Source: Burkholderiales bacterium
Lineage (GTDB): Bacteria; Pseudomonadota; Gammaproteobacteria; Burkholderiales; Burkholderiaceae_C
DNA length: 64,000 bases
Assembly (NCBI GenBank): GCA_016000265.1
Contig: JAECRL010000001.1
Coordinates: forward strand, 372,001-436,000
Reading direction: 5' to 3'
The notes beneath the pieces are model-generated. The model was not told the origin of the DNA and ran no database searches. It saw only the letters and a program-made list of their open reading frames with translations. A program made the position numbers and the translations under genes. Shown one piece after another: positions 25,846 to 33,873 of this stretch. Position 1 is the first letter of the stretch. Each line of letters begins with the position of its first letter.

Positions 25846-26958
25846 TCAGGCGGTGTGCGCGGCGATCACGTCACGCACCACGCCCTCGGGCGCACCACGC
25901 ATGCCCGCGCTGCCCAGCGGCCCGATGACCACGAAGCGGATCTCGCCGCCCTCGGCCTTCTTGTCCACCTGCATCAGCTCCAGGTAGCGCTCGGCGCCCA
26001 GGTTGGGGCCCTTGACGGGCAAGCCCGCGCGCTCGATCAAGGAGCGGATGCGCAGCGAGGTGGCCTCGTCGATCAGGCCCAGTCGCGCCGACAAGTCGGC
26101 GGCCATGACCATGCCGCAGCCCACGGCCTCACCGTGCAGCCACGCGCCGTAACCCAGGCCCGCCTCGATGGCGTGACCGAAGGTGTGGCCGTAGTTCAGG
26201 ATGGCGCGCAGGCCGGATTCCTTCTCGTCCTGGCCGACCACCCAGGCCTTGATCTCGCACGAGCGCTGGATGGCGTGCATCAGCGCGGCGTGGTCGCGTG
26301 CCAGCAACTTGTCCAGGTTGACTTCCAGCCAGGACAGGAATTCGGCGTCGGCGATCGGGCCGTACTTGATCACCTCGGCGATGCCGGCCAGCAACTCGCG
26401 CTGGGGCAGCGTGGACAGGGTGTCGAGGTCGCAGACCACGCGCAGCGGCTGGTAGAAAGCGCCGATCATGTTCTTGCCCGCGGGGTGGTTGATGGCGGTC
26501 TTGCCGCCCACCGACGAGTCCACCTGAGCCAGCAGCGTGGTGGGCACCTGCACGAAGGGCACGCCGCGCATGTAGCAAGCGGCGGCGAAGCCGGTCATGT
26601 CGCCCACGACGCCGCCGCCCAGGGCGTACAGCACCGTCTTGCGGTCCGCCGCCTCTTCCAGCAGCCGCGTGAACACCTGGTTGAGCGCCGGCCAGTCCTT
26701 GAACTGCTCGCCATCGGGCAACTCCACGTCCAGCACCTGTTTGTGCAGCGGCGCGATCGCCTCGCGCAGCCGGGCCGTGTAGAGCGGGCCCACCGTGGTG
26801 TTGGTGACGATCAGCGCCTGGCTGGAACGCGGCAGGCCAGCGAAGCTGTCGGCCCGCATCAGGCCCTTGCCGATCAGGATGTCGTAGCTGCGGTCGCCCA
26901 AGTCAATGGACACCACGCGGGCGTCGGGGCAGATCGGGCTGGGGGAGGTGGATGCCAT
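25846..26958 (-). CDS. aroB: 3-dehydroquinate synthase
   Basis: 370 residues from ATG 26956-26958. Second step of the shikimate pathway: DAHP to 3-dehydroquinate, NAD+ and metal dependent. NAD-binding [18 protein letters not shown], then [43 protein letters not shown] and the Zn-ligand motif [12 protein letters not shown] longer start at 27015 would add 19 residues without a counterpart. aroK usually lies upstream of aroB; it is not adjacent here, since 268 nt without a gene separate it from the next reading frame. Confidence 0.95.
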   Translation of the reverse strand: MASTSPSPICPDARVVSIDLGDRSYDILIGKGLMRADSFAGLPRSSQALIVTNTTVGPLYTARLREAIAPLHKQVLDVELPDGEQFKDWPALNQVFTRLLEEAADRKTVLYALGGGVVGDMTGFAAACYMRGVPFVQVPTTLLAQVDSSVGGKTAINHPAGKNMIGAFYQPLRVVCDLDTLSTLPQRELLAGIAEVIKYGPIADAEFLSWLEVNLDKLLARDHAALMHAIQRSCEIKAWVVGQDEKESGLRAILNYGHTFGHAIEAGLGYGAWLHGEAVGCGMVMAADLSARLGLIDEATSLRIRSLIERAGLPVKGPNLGAERYLELMQVDKKAEGGEIRFVVIGPLGSAGMRGAPEGVVRDVIAAHTA

Positions 26959-27226
26959 GAGCGCAGTCGGACTCGGGGTCCTCGGGAGGTCGGTGGGCCT
27001 GCTGCCCTCGACCACCTTCGCGGGAGTTCGGGGCCGGCCGCGACGCGAGGGGCATCAAGCGAAGAATGAGGGTGACGAGCCTTGACCTGGCACTGGTGGC
27101 AAACGGTTAGGGCTGCTTCGTTCCCGATCTGACCCGGTTGGCCGCGCCCCCATGCAGGGAGGCCCGTCAACGCGTATTGTACGCGAGGCCCGACACGCGG
27201 GCCCCGCCGGGGTCATGGCTCGCTTG

Positions 27227-27811
27227 TCACATGTCGCCCAGCAGCATGGGCTTGAGCAGGTTGTCGGCCGGGTTGGTGCCGATCCAGATGCGCAGGATGG
27301 CGTTGTAGAAGCCCACGTCCGGCAGCGGCGAGCCCAGTTGCTTGCCGTTGAGGAAGATGGTCGTGCCGTTGGCGGGGTTGTAGTCGCCGATGATCACGTC
27401 GCCCTTCTTGATGCCTTCGAACTCGGTGAACAGGTCGCCGAATTTCACCAGCTGGTTGACGTAGCGCGACTTCTCGTCCTTCTCCAGGTTCTTGTTGATG
27501 CCGGTCAGGAAGGCCTGGCCGAACTCATCGGACGTCAACTCGCGCAGCGCCACGATCTTGAAGCGCTTGGGGCCGCCCAGCGCCAGCACCTCGGCGGTGG
27601 TGCTCTTCTTTTCGGTCAGGTACAGGCCCAGCGCGTACACCTTGAAGACGGCCTTGATGCGCGCGCCCGCGCCGTTGAGCACCAGGGTCTTGCCCGCCAC
27701 GGTGGCGGTGTCTTCGATCTTCACGCCCTGCACGTCCACGGCGTGGGCCAGGGTCATGTGGCCCAGGGTCAGGGCGGCGGCGGTCATCAGGGCGGACAGG
27801 CGGGGGGGCAT
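27227..27811 (-). CDS. Chalcone-isomerase-like exported protein
   Basis: 194 residues. Residues 1-24 are a signal peptide (LSALMTAAALTLGHMTLAHA). The mature part matches the bacterial chalcone-isomerase-like domain: VDVQGVKIEDTATVAGKTLV, FKVYALGLYLTEKKSTTAEV, LRELTSDEFGQAFLTGINKN and PDVGFYNAILRIWIGTNPAD. Bacterial members have the fold but mostly lack plant catalytic residues; the function in the periplasm is unknown. AGGA lies 9 nt before the ATG. Confidence 0.88.
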   Translation of the reverse strand: MPPRLSALMTAAALTLGHMTLAHAVDVQGVKIEDTATVAGKTLVLNGAGARIKAVFKVYALGLYLTEKKSTTAEVLALGGPKRFKIVALRELTSDEFGQAFLTGINKNLEKDEKSRYVNQLVKFGDLFTEFEGIKKGDVIIGDYNPANGTTIFLNGKQLGSPLPDVGFYNAILRIWIGTNPADNLLKPMLLGDM

Positions 27812-27875
27812 GTTGAGGTCCTCGTGCTCGGTGAGTCTGTGAAATGGAGGGGGTGAGGGGGGGATGAAGCGGGGA

Positions 27876-29432
27876 TCAGGCCGTCTCTTCGATCTTGAAG
27901 ACGCTCACCACGGCAGCCAGGTTTTGCGCCTGGTTCTGCATGGACTCGGCCGCGGCGGCGGCCTGCTCGACCAGGGCCGCGTTCTGCTGGGTCACGCCAT
28001 CCATGCGGTGGATGCTGCGGTTGACCTCTTCGATGCCGTGGCTCTGCGACTGACTTGCGGCCGTGATCTCGCCGATGATGTCCGACACGCGCAGCACGCT
28101 GGAGACGACGTTGCCCATGGTGGTGCCTGCCTGCGTGACGAGCTTGCTGCCTTGTTCGACCTTCTCCACCGATTCGTTGATCAGCGTCTTGATTTCCTTG
28201 GCTGCGGTCGCCGAGCGTTGCGCCAGGGTGCGCACCTCGCCGGCCACGACGGCGAAGCCCCGGCCTTGCTCGCCGGCGCGCGCCGCCTCCACGGCCGCGT
28301 TCAGCGCCAGGATGTTGGTCTGGAAGGCGATGCCATCGATGACCGAGATGATGTCGACGATCTTGCGCGACGACGCGTCGATGGCGCCCATGGTGTCGAC
28401 CACCTGGGCCACCACCTGACCGCCTTCGGAGGCGATGCTGGATGCGGCAGAGGCCAGCTGGTTGGCCTGGCTGGCGTTGTCGGCGTTCTGGCGCACGATT
28501 CGCGTCAGCTCGTTCATGGCCGACGAAGTCTGCGCCAGCGAGCTGGCTTGCTCTTCCGTGCGAACCGACAGGTCGGAGTTGCCTGAGGCGATCTCGCTGG
28601 AGGCCGATGCGATCGCCACCGTGCCCTGGCGCACGTCGCCGACGATGCGCTGCAGGCTGCTGTTCATCTCGTCGAGGGCCCGCATCAGCTGGCCGGTCTC
28701 GTCCTGGCTTTCGCTGACGATGCGCGCGCTCAGGTCGCCACCGGCCACCTGCTCGGCGATGCGCACCGCGCGCGTCAGCGGCCGGGTGATGCTGCGCGTG
28801 GAGAACACCGCCACGCCGATGCTCACGGCGACGATGGCCGCGGCCAGGCCGACGATGAACAGCGTGGTGTTGCGGGCGGTCTCGGCGGAGCGTTCGCCCG
28901 CGGCCACCATCAGCTTGTGCTGACGCTCGTTGAGTTGATCCAGCGCCTCGAAGTAGCGCGTGTGCATGGCCCGCACCGAGAACAGGAACTTCGTCAGGGC
29001 CTCTTCTTTCTGGCCCTCGCTGATCAGGCTCACGAAAGACTTCTGGGCCTTGGCCGCGCGTTCGCGGTACTTGCCCAGGTTGGCCAGCAGCTCCTTGTCG
29101 GCCTCGCCTTGCAAGGCCTGCTCGGCCTGGGTGGCCAGCGCCTCGTTGTCCTTCTCGTGCTTGGCGATGCGAGCCAGCTCACCCTTGATCTGTTCCTCGT
29201 CGCTCATCACCAGCACGCTGAGCATGCTGCGCGAGATCTCGTTGAGGTTGGCCTTCATGCGGTTGGCCGTGACCGTTTGCGGGTAAGTGACGTCAACCAG
29301 CTCGGTCGTTTCGCTGCTCAGGTTCTGGATGCGAACCAGCGCCAGGCCAGCCAGCAGGATCATCAGCGCGATCACCAGGCCGAAGCCCAGGGTCAGGCGC
29401 TGTCCGATGCGGATGTTGCGGATGTTGATCAT
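27876..29432 (-). CDS. Methyl-accepting chemotaxis protein
   Basis: 518 residues from ATG 29430-29432. A transmembrane helix (about 10-32), a periplasmic four-helix ligand domain (about 33-190) with no obvious named ligand, a second helix (NTTLFIVGLAAAIVAVSIGVAV, about 190-210), a HAMP domain (RSITRPLTRAVRIAEQVAGG) and the signalling hairpin [20 protein letters not shown]. Ends in KIEETA, with no CheR-binding pentapeptide. Feeds CheA/CheW. A FliA-type promoter (29532-29559) ties it to the flagellar regulon; the other MCP in the window lacks an obvious one. Confidence 0.95.
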   Translation of the reverse strand: MINIRNIRIGQRLTLGFGLVIALMILLAGLALVRIQNLSSETTELVDVTYPQTVTANRMKANLNEISRSMLSVLVMSDEEQIKGELARIAKHEKDNEALATQAEQALQGEADKELLANLGKYRERAAKAQKSFVSLISEGQKEEALTKFLFSVRAMHTRYFEALDQLNERQHKLMVAAGERSAETARNTTLFIVGLAAAIVAVSIGVAVFSTRSITRPLTRAVRIAEQVAGGDLSARIVSESQDETGQLMRALDEMNSSLQRIVGDVRQGTVAIASASSEIASGNSDLSVRTEEQASSLAQTSSAMNELTRIVRQNADNASQANQLASAASSIASEGGQVVAQVVDTMGAIDASSRKIVDIISVIDGIAFQTNILALNAAVEAARAGEQGRGFAVVAGEVRTLAQRSATAAKEIKTLINESVEKVEQGSKLVTQAGTTMGNVVSSVLRVSDIIGEITAASQSQSHGIEEVNRSIHRMDGVTQQNAALVEQAAAAAESMQNQAQNLAAVVSVFKIEETA

Positions 29433-29531
29433 CTCGGTTTGCCCATGTGATGCAAAAAGGCGTCGACCTGTGACGATCATCACCACCGTTGCCTGGGGAG
29501 GCCGCGGTGAAATCCGTCACGGATCAACGCC

Positions 29532-29559
29532 TTATCGGAAGACTGGCGGGCAAACTGAA
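29532..29559 (-). promoter_or_regulatory. FliA (sigma-28)-type promoter of the MCP
   Basis: On the minus strand TTCAGTTT (29552-29559) and TCCGATAA (29532-29539); TCAG to the octamer is 15 bases. The -10 matches GCCGATAA at 7 of 8. The start lies about 93 nt before the MCP ATG. Confidence 0.7.
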
Positions 29560-29608
29560 GGGCGCCCCGGGGGATCTGCGGGCAAACCCCAGGGTGAACC
29601 CCTGCGCG

Positions 29609-30736
29609 TCAACGCAGCTGGAGCTCCTCGGCACCGTAGACCACGTTCAGGGGCTCGACCACCACCTGCTTGGGGCCGTCTTCGACGCGGCCGGCCACCA
29701 GCGCGGGGATGCCCAGCGACTCGGCCACCTCGACCACGCGTTGCGCGTGCTCGGCGGCGACGTACAGCGCGAAGCCCGCGCCCATGTTGAGCGTGCCGTA
29801 GGCCTCGTGGTCATCGAGGCCGCATTCCCGCTGCATGAAGGCCAGCACGGGGGTCTTTTCGGGCAGGGCGGTGATGCGGTAAGTCAGCTGCTTGGGGTGA
29901 CGCAGCAGCTTGCGCCAGCCGTGGCCGGTCACGTTGGCGCAGTAGTGCGGGATGATGCCTTCTCTGGCCAGCGCCTCGGTCACGGGCGAGTACAGCGTGG
30001 TCGGTGCCAGCAGGGCCTCACCATAGGTCAGGCCGTCGCCGATGTCGGTCAGGTAGCCCTGGGGCAGGCGCTCGGCCAGCTTGCGCGCGAGCGACAGGCC
30101 ATTGGCGTGGATGCCGCTCGACGCCAGGAAGACGATGGCGTCACCCGCGCCCAGCTTGTCGCCCACCGACAGGCGGGTCTTGGGGCTGATGATGCCGGTG
30201 CACGACGCCGCCAGGTCGACACGACCGTCGGCCACGATGCCGGCCAGGGCCGGGGTCTCGCCGCCGCCCCAGGCCACGTTGCAGACCTCGCAGGCCTTCT
30301 TCCAGCCGGCCACCAGCGCGTTGGCGCGGACCTTGTCGCCGAACCAGTCGGAGCCGCCGGCGGCCCAGTAGGCCTGCACCACCAGGGGCGTGGCGCCGAC
30401 CGTGATCAGGTCGTTGACCGCCATGGCGATGGTGTCCTGGGCGATGCCGTCGTAGTAGCTGCGGCCCGTGAGGGTGGCCATCTCGTCGGCCACCAGCGTC
30501 TTGGTGCCCAGGCACTCGACGATGGACGCCAGGTACATGGGGCCGACGTCGACCACGTAGGCCGACTCGCCGCGAGAGGCCAGCACCTCGGAGAAACCGT
30601 GGCTGGCCAGGTTGGCGCCGGTTTCGGCCGCGGCGCGCTGGGCGGCCACCTTCAGCGGGTCGATCAGGTCGTAGTTGACACCGGCCTGGTCGTAGGTGAG
30701 GGGGGCTGCGGACGGGTTGGGCGTGGCGGCGGTCAT
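29609..30736 (-). CDS. Divergent PurM-family protein (AIR synthase-like)
   Basis: 375 residues. It has the PurM/AIR-synthase fold: YDQAGVNYDLIDP at the N-terminus, CLGTKTLVAD in place of the usual SGTDGVGTKLRLA, DTIAMAVNDLITVGATPLVV, then CNVAWGGGETPALAGIV, SSGIHANGLSLARKL and MGAGFALYVAAEH. Canonical PurM makes 5-aminoimidazole ribotide from FGAM. The missing DGVG of the first loop and about 30 extra residues suggest a paralogue with a changed substrate rather than the housekeeping enzyme, though automated annotation would call it phosphoribosylformylglycinamidine cyclo-ligase. A GATAAT box lies at 30770-30775. Monocistronic. Confidence 0.75.
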   Translation of the reverse strand: MTAATPNPSAAPLTYDQAGVNYDLIDPLKVAAQRAAAETGANLASHGFSEVLASRGESAYVVDVGPMYLASIVECLGTKTLVADEMATLTGRSYYDGIAQDTIAMAVNDLITVGATPLVVQAYWAAGGSDWFGDKVRANALVAGWKKACEVCNVAWGGGETPALAGIVADGRVDLAASCTGIISPKTRLSVGDKLGAGDAIVFLASSGIHANGLSLARKLAERLPQGYLTDIGDGLTYGEALLAPTTLYSPVTEALAREGIIPHYCANVTGHGWRKLLRHPKQLTYRITALPEKTPVLAFMQRECGLDDHEAYGTLNMGAGFALYVAAEHAQRVVEVAESLGIPALVAGRVEDGPKQVVVEPLNVVYGAEELQLR

Positions 30737-30820
30737 GGGGGCGTGCGGCTGCGAAGATCGAAACCCCGCATTATCCGGTTTATCCGGGCCTTGCGGTGCG
30801 TCCCTCGCCGCGCCGCGCGC

Positions 30821-31297
30821 TCACTGGCTCAGCTTGCGCGCCTCTTCGATCTGGTATTCGAAGTAGCGCTGGCCGGAGAACGCGATGGTCGCCATCAACA
30901 CCGCCGCGCCCAGCAGCAGGGCGGATGCGACCCCGATGACGGCCAGCCAGCCGCTTTTCGGGGTGCCGGTCAGGGGGTGCCCCGGGTTGTGGCGCGCGTG
31001 CCAGCGCTCGTCGGGCATCAGGCCGAACACGATGGCTTGCAGCATGCACGCCGCGACCGTGAAGCCCAGCACCGGGATCAGCAGCCAGGCCAGGTGGTCG
31101 TCCTGGCCGAACTCGCCCACCCGGCGCAGGCCCCACAGGCCGACCAGGGTGGGCACCGGGTGCAGCCAGCCCCACAGGTCACCCAGGCCGTGCAGGTAGA
31201 AACGGTGCAAGCCCAGGGGCCCGCCCAGCAGCGCGGCCCAGGTGGCCAGGGTTTTCGACTTGAGTCGGGGGGCGAGGTGGGCAGGACTCACGGACAT
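30821..31297 (-). CDS. TM2-domain membrane protein
   Basis: 158 residues with three or four hydrophobic segments. The start SKTLATWAALLGGPLGLHRF followed by YLHG is the TM2 motif (GGxxGxHRFY), then IPVLGFTVAACMLQAIVFG and a third segment AVIGVASALLLGAAVLM. Such small inner-membrane proteins have no settled function. It is divergent from rpsP; its ATG (31295-31297) is only about 12 nt from the rpsP -35 element. Confidence 0.82.
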   Translation of the reverse strand: MSVSPAHLAPRLKSKTLATWAALLGGPLGLHRFYLHGLGDLWGWLHPVPTLVGLWGLRRVGEFGQDDHLAWLLIPVLGFTVAACMLQAIVFGLMPDERWHARHNPGHPLTGTPKSGWLAVIGVASALLLGAAVLMATIAFSGQRYFEYQIEEARKLSQ

Positions 31298-31308
31298 CTT
31301 TCAGCACT

Positions 31309-31338
31309 TTGCGCAATCGGGGTGGAGCAGACTATAAT
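31309..31338 (+). promoter_or_regulatory. Sigma-70 promoter of the rpsP operon
   Basis: TTGCGC (31309-31314), 18-bp spacer, perfect TATAAT (31333-31338), followed by CCGCGGTTTTCCG. It leaves a 5' leader of about 180 nt containing a possible hairpin CCTGAG...CTCAGG (31353-31374). Its core is almost identical to that in front of rplS. Confidence 0.8.
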
Positions 31339-31524
31339 CCGCGGTTTTCCGGCCTGAGTCGGGTGCTTGCCTCAGGGCAGGTGCCTGGCGCGTATCTAAA
31401 CGGGCTGGAGTCGCTGACGGGCGTTTGCATCAGGCCGATGCCTGCTGCCTGGCTCGTTGAGGCCGCGAAACCCCGAGTGTCTCCCGGGTGACGCAGCCGA
31501 CTCATCACATTTGAAGGACACATC

Positions 31525-31782
31525 ATGGTCGTGATTCGACTCTCTCGCGGTGGCTCCAAGAAGCGCCCGTTCTACAACATCGTCGTCGCCGAACAGAAGA
31601 ACCGCCGTGACGGTCGCTTCCTGGAGCGCGTTGGTTTCTACAACCCGCTGGCTTCCGGCAACGCCGAGTCCCTGCGCGTGGCTTTCGACCGCGTCGACCA
31701 CTGGGTGAAGAACGGTGCCCAGGCCTCCGAGACCGTCGCTCGCCTGCTGCGCGACGCCAAGTCCAAGGCCGCTGCCGCCTGA
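31525..31782 (+). CDS. rpsP: 30S ribosomal protein S16
   Basis: 85 residues: [36 protein letters not shown] and [20 protein letters not shown] are the S16 signatures. S16 helps assemble the 30S body. GAAGGA lies 8-9 nt before the ATG. First gene of rpsP-rimM-trmD-rplS; rimM follows by 14 nt. Confidence 0.98.
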   Translation: MVVIRLSRGGSKKRPFYNIVVAEQKNRRDGRFLERVGFYNPLASGNAESLRVAFDRVDHWVKNGAQASETVARLLRDAKSKAAAA

Positions 31783-31796
31783 TCGAACAGGCTGGC

Positions 31797-32486
31797 ATGA
31801 ACGAGCGCGCTGTTTCCCCTGTCCCGGTGCTGGCCGACGGCGTCGCCTGGCCCGAAGACGCGGTGGAGGTGGGGCGCGTCGTTGACGCCTGGGGCGTCAA
31901 GGGGGGCATCAAGGTGATGCCCTTCTCATCCGACCCCCAGGCCCTCTTCTGCACGAAGAAATGGTTTTTGCGCCCGGCCGAAGCGGCCGCTGGCGCCGTG
32001 TCCCGTCCGGGTGCCGCCAAGCCCGGCGCAGCGCCAGCAAAGCCCGCTGCGGCCGCGCCCCTGTCCGGGGTGGCGGGTGTGGCCCGGCTGTCGGCCCCGC
32101 GCTTCCTGCAAGTCAAGCAGGCCCGCGAGCAGGGCGACATCGTCGTGGCCACCGCCGAAGGCCTGGATGACCGCAACGCGGCCGAGGCCCTCAAGGGCGC
32201 CCGCGTGTTCGTCTCCCGATCTGCCTTCCCGACGCCCGACGAGAACGAGTTCTACTGGATCGACCTGATCGGGCTGAACGTCGTCACCCGCGAAGGCGTG
32301 GCCTTGGGTCGCGTCGTCGACCTCATGGAGACCGGCCCGAACTGCGTGCTGCGCTGCGAAGCGCCCGCCGAAGCTGGCTCCGATGGCAAGCCCGTCGAGC
32401 GCCTGATTCCTTTCGTGGACGCCTTCATCGTCAGCGTCAGCCTGCCCGAGCAGCGCATCGTCGCCGACTGGGGCCTCGACTACTGA
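31797..32486 (+). CDS. rimM: Ribosome maturation factor RimM
   Basis: 229 residues. RimM binds S19 and helps mature the 30S head. N-terminal domain: VEVGRVVDAWGVKGGIKVMP; C-terminal PRC-barrel: EFYWIDLIGLNVVTREGVAL, GRVVDLMETGPNCVLR, IPFVDAFIVSVSLPEQRIVA and the terminal DWGLDY. Residues about 61-98, rich in Ala, Pro and Gly, interrupt the N-terminal domain and are absent from the E. coli protein (182 residues), explaining the extra length. Second gene of the rpsP operon. Confidence 0.95.
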   Translation: MNERAVSPVPVLADGVAWPEDAVEVGRVVDAWGVKGGIKVMPFSSDPQALFCTKKWFLRPAEAAAGAVSRPGAAKPGAAPAKPAAAAPLSGVAGVARLSAPRFLQVKQAREQGDIVVATAEGLDDRNAAEALKGARVFVSRSAFPTPDENEFYWIDLIGLNVVTREGVALGRVVDLMETGPNCVLRCEAPAEAGSDGKPVERLIPFVDAFIVSVSLPEQRIVADWGLDY

Positions 32487-32518
32487 CCTGCGCAGCCGGC
32501 GCCCGCCGGGGAGGCCCC

Positions 32519-33304
32519 ATGGGCGTTCGCTTCGACGTCATCACCCTGTTTCCCGAGTTGTTCGGCCCGTTCCAGCAGGTCGGCGTGACCCGGCGTGCCT
32601 TCGAGTCGGCCCAGGTGGACGTGCGGCTGTGGCCCTTGCGCGATCACGCCGAGGGCGTCTACCGCCGCGTCGACGACCGCCCTTTCGGTGGCGGCCCCGG
32701 CATGGTCATGCTCGTCGAGCCGCTGGAGCGCTGCCTGTCGGCCATCCGCGCCGACCAGGTCGCTCAGGGCGCGGCCCGGTCGCCCGTCATCTGGTTCAGC
32801 CCGGCGGGGCCGCGACTGACCCAGAAGCGCGTGCAGCAACTCGCCGCCAGCCCCGGCGCCGTGCTGGTGTGCGGCCGCTACGAGGGGGTGGATCAGCGGT
32901 TCATCGACGCCCACGTGGACGAAGAAATCAGCCTCGGTGACTACGTGCTGTCCGGTGGTGAGCTGCCGGCGCTGACCCTGATCGACGCCGTGACCCGGCT
33001 GCAGCCCGGGGTGCTGCACGACGCCGCTTCGCATGAGCAGGACAGCTTTTCCGACGGCCTGCTCGACTGCCCGCATTACAGCCGCCCCGAGGTCCTGGCC
33101 GCCCCGTCCGCCCAGGTCGATCTGCCCGCGCGGGCGGTCCCCGCGGTGCTGATGTCGGGTCACCACGCGCAGATCGCACGCTGGCGCCGCGAACAGCAAC
33201 TGGCCCTGACGGCGCGCCGTCGCCCCGATTTGATCGAGGCCGCGAGGGCGCGTGGCGAGCTTTCCAAAAAAGACGAAGACTTTCTCTCTCGGTTGCCGCT
33301 ATAA
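32519..33304 (+). CDS. trmD: tRNA (guanine37-N1)-methyltransferase
   Basis: 261 residues. TrmD methylates G37 next to the anticodon to prevent +1 frameshifting, using SAM in a trefoil knot. MGVRFDVITLFPELFG at the start, DDRPFGGGPGMVML (with the catalytic area), SPAGPRLTQKRVQQL, GRYEGVDQRFID and the knot motif SLGDYVLSGGELPAL; RRPDLIEAA near the end. The stop codon TAA (33302-33304) lies inside the TATAAT box of the rplS promoter. GGGAGG lies about 8 nt before the ATG. Confidence 0.97.
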   Translation: MGVRFDVITLFPELFGPFQQVGVTRRAFESAQVDVRLWPLRDHAEGVYRRVDDRPFGGGPGMVMLVEPLERCLSAIRADQVAQGAARSPVIWFSPAGPRLTQKRVQQLAASPGAVLVCGRYEGVDQRFIDAHVDEEISLGDYVLSGGELPALTLIDAVTRLQPGVLHDAASHEQDSFSDGLLDCPHYSRPEVLAAPSAQVDLPARAVPAVLMSGHHAQIARWRREQQLALTARRRPDLIEAARARGELSKKDEDFLSRLPL

Positions 33305-33318
33305 TCTGCGGTTTTCCG
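33300..33318 (+). promoter_or_regulatory. Internal promoter core of rplS overlapping the trmD stop
   Basis: TATAAT (33300-33305) is followed by CTGCGGTTTTCCG, matching the rpsP promoter core at 18 of 19 bases. No clear -35. It gives rplS its own leader of about 105 nt, which also repeats GGCAGGT-CCTG seen in the rpsP leader. Confidence 0.65.
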
Positions 33319-33417
33319 ATCCTCTGTCCGGCGTATCGCTGAGGCAGGTCCCTGAAAAGGGGCTTGCTCGACGCACCCTCCAATCATCGCGCGGCCACGA
33401 TCATCAAGGAGCCTTTG

Positions 33418-33783
33418 ATGTCCAACATCATCCAACAGCTCGAGCAAGAAGAAATCGCTCGTCTGAACAAGACCATCCCTTCCTTTGCCCCTGGCGACAC
33501 CGTGATCGTGTCCGTCAACGTGGTCGAAGGCACCCGCAAGCGCGTCCAGGCTTACGAAGGCGTCGTGATCGCCAAGCGCAACCGCGGCCTGAACTCCAGC
33601 TTCATCGTGCGCAAGATCTCGAGCGGCGAAGGCGTGGAACGCACGTTCCAGCTGTACAGCCCGCTGATCGCTTCGATCGAAGTCAAGCGCCGCGGTGACG
33701 TCCGCCGCGCCAAGCTGTACTACCTGCGCGAGCGTTCGGGCAAGTCGGCACGCATCAAGGAAAAGCTCACCCGAGCTGCCTGA
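33418..33783 (+). CDS. rplS: 50S ribosomal protein L19
   Basis: 121 residues: [60 protein letters not shown] and the C-terminal [21 protein letters not shown]19 sits at the 30S-50S interface. AGGAG lies about 9 nt before the ATG at 33418, which agrees with the family N-terminus; an upstream in-frame ATG at 33364 is rejected. Last gene of the operon; a strong terminator follows at 33830. Confidence 0.98.
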   Translation: MSNIIQQLEQEEIARLNKTIPSFAPGDTVIVSVNVVEGTRKRVQAYEGVVIAKRNRGLNSSFIVRKISSGEGVERTFQLYSPLIASIEVKRRGDVRRAKLYYLRERSGKSARIKEKLTRAA

Positions 33784-33829
33784 TGTCAGCGGGCGCTGGC
33801 CAACCGGCTGCGCCCCTCGCCATCACCGC

Positions 33830-33862
33830 AAGCCGCCCTCGCGAAAGCGACGGCGGCTTTTA
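33830..33862 (+). terminator. Rho-independent terminator of the rpsP-rplS operon
   Basis: Outer stem AAGCCGCC (33830-33837) with GGCGGCTT (33852-33859), one C-C mismatch, inner stem TCGC/GCGA closed by a GAAA tetraloop, then TTTTAT. The U-run overlaps the -10 box of the next gene. Confidence 0.9.
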
Positions 33863-33866
33863 TCAT
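33861..33866 (+). promoter_or_regulatory. Putative -10 box 7 nt before the Nudix start (leaderless geometry)
   Basis: TATCAT followed by GGGCGCC and the ATG at 33874. It shares its first bases with the U-run of the preceding terminator. No -35 or ribosome site is evident. Confidence 0.4.
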
Positions 33867-33873
33867 GGGCGCC

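Noticed and set aside
26959..27226. Small genes in the 268-bp gap upstream of aroB
   Set aside because: Short frames there show no conserved motif or ribosome site; nothing recognised in the gap.
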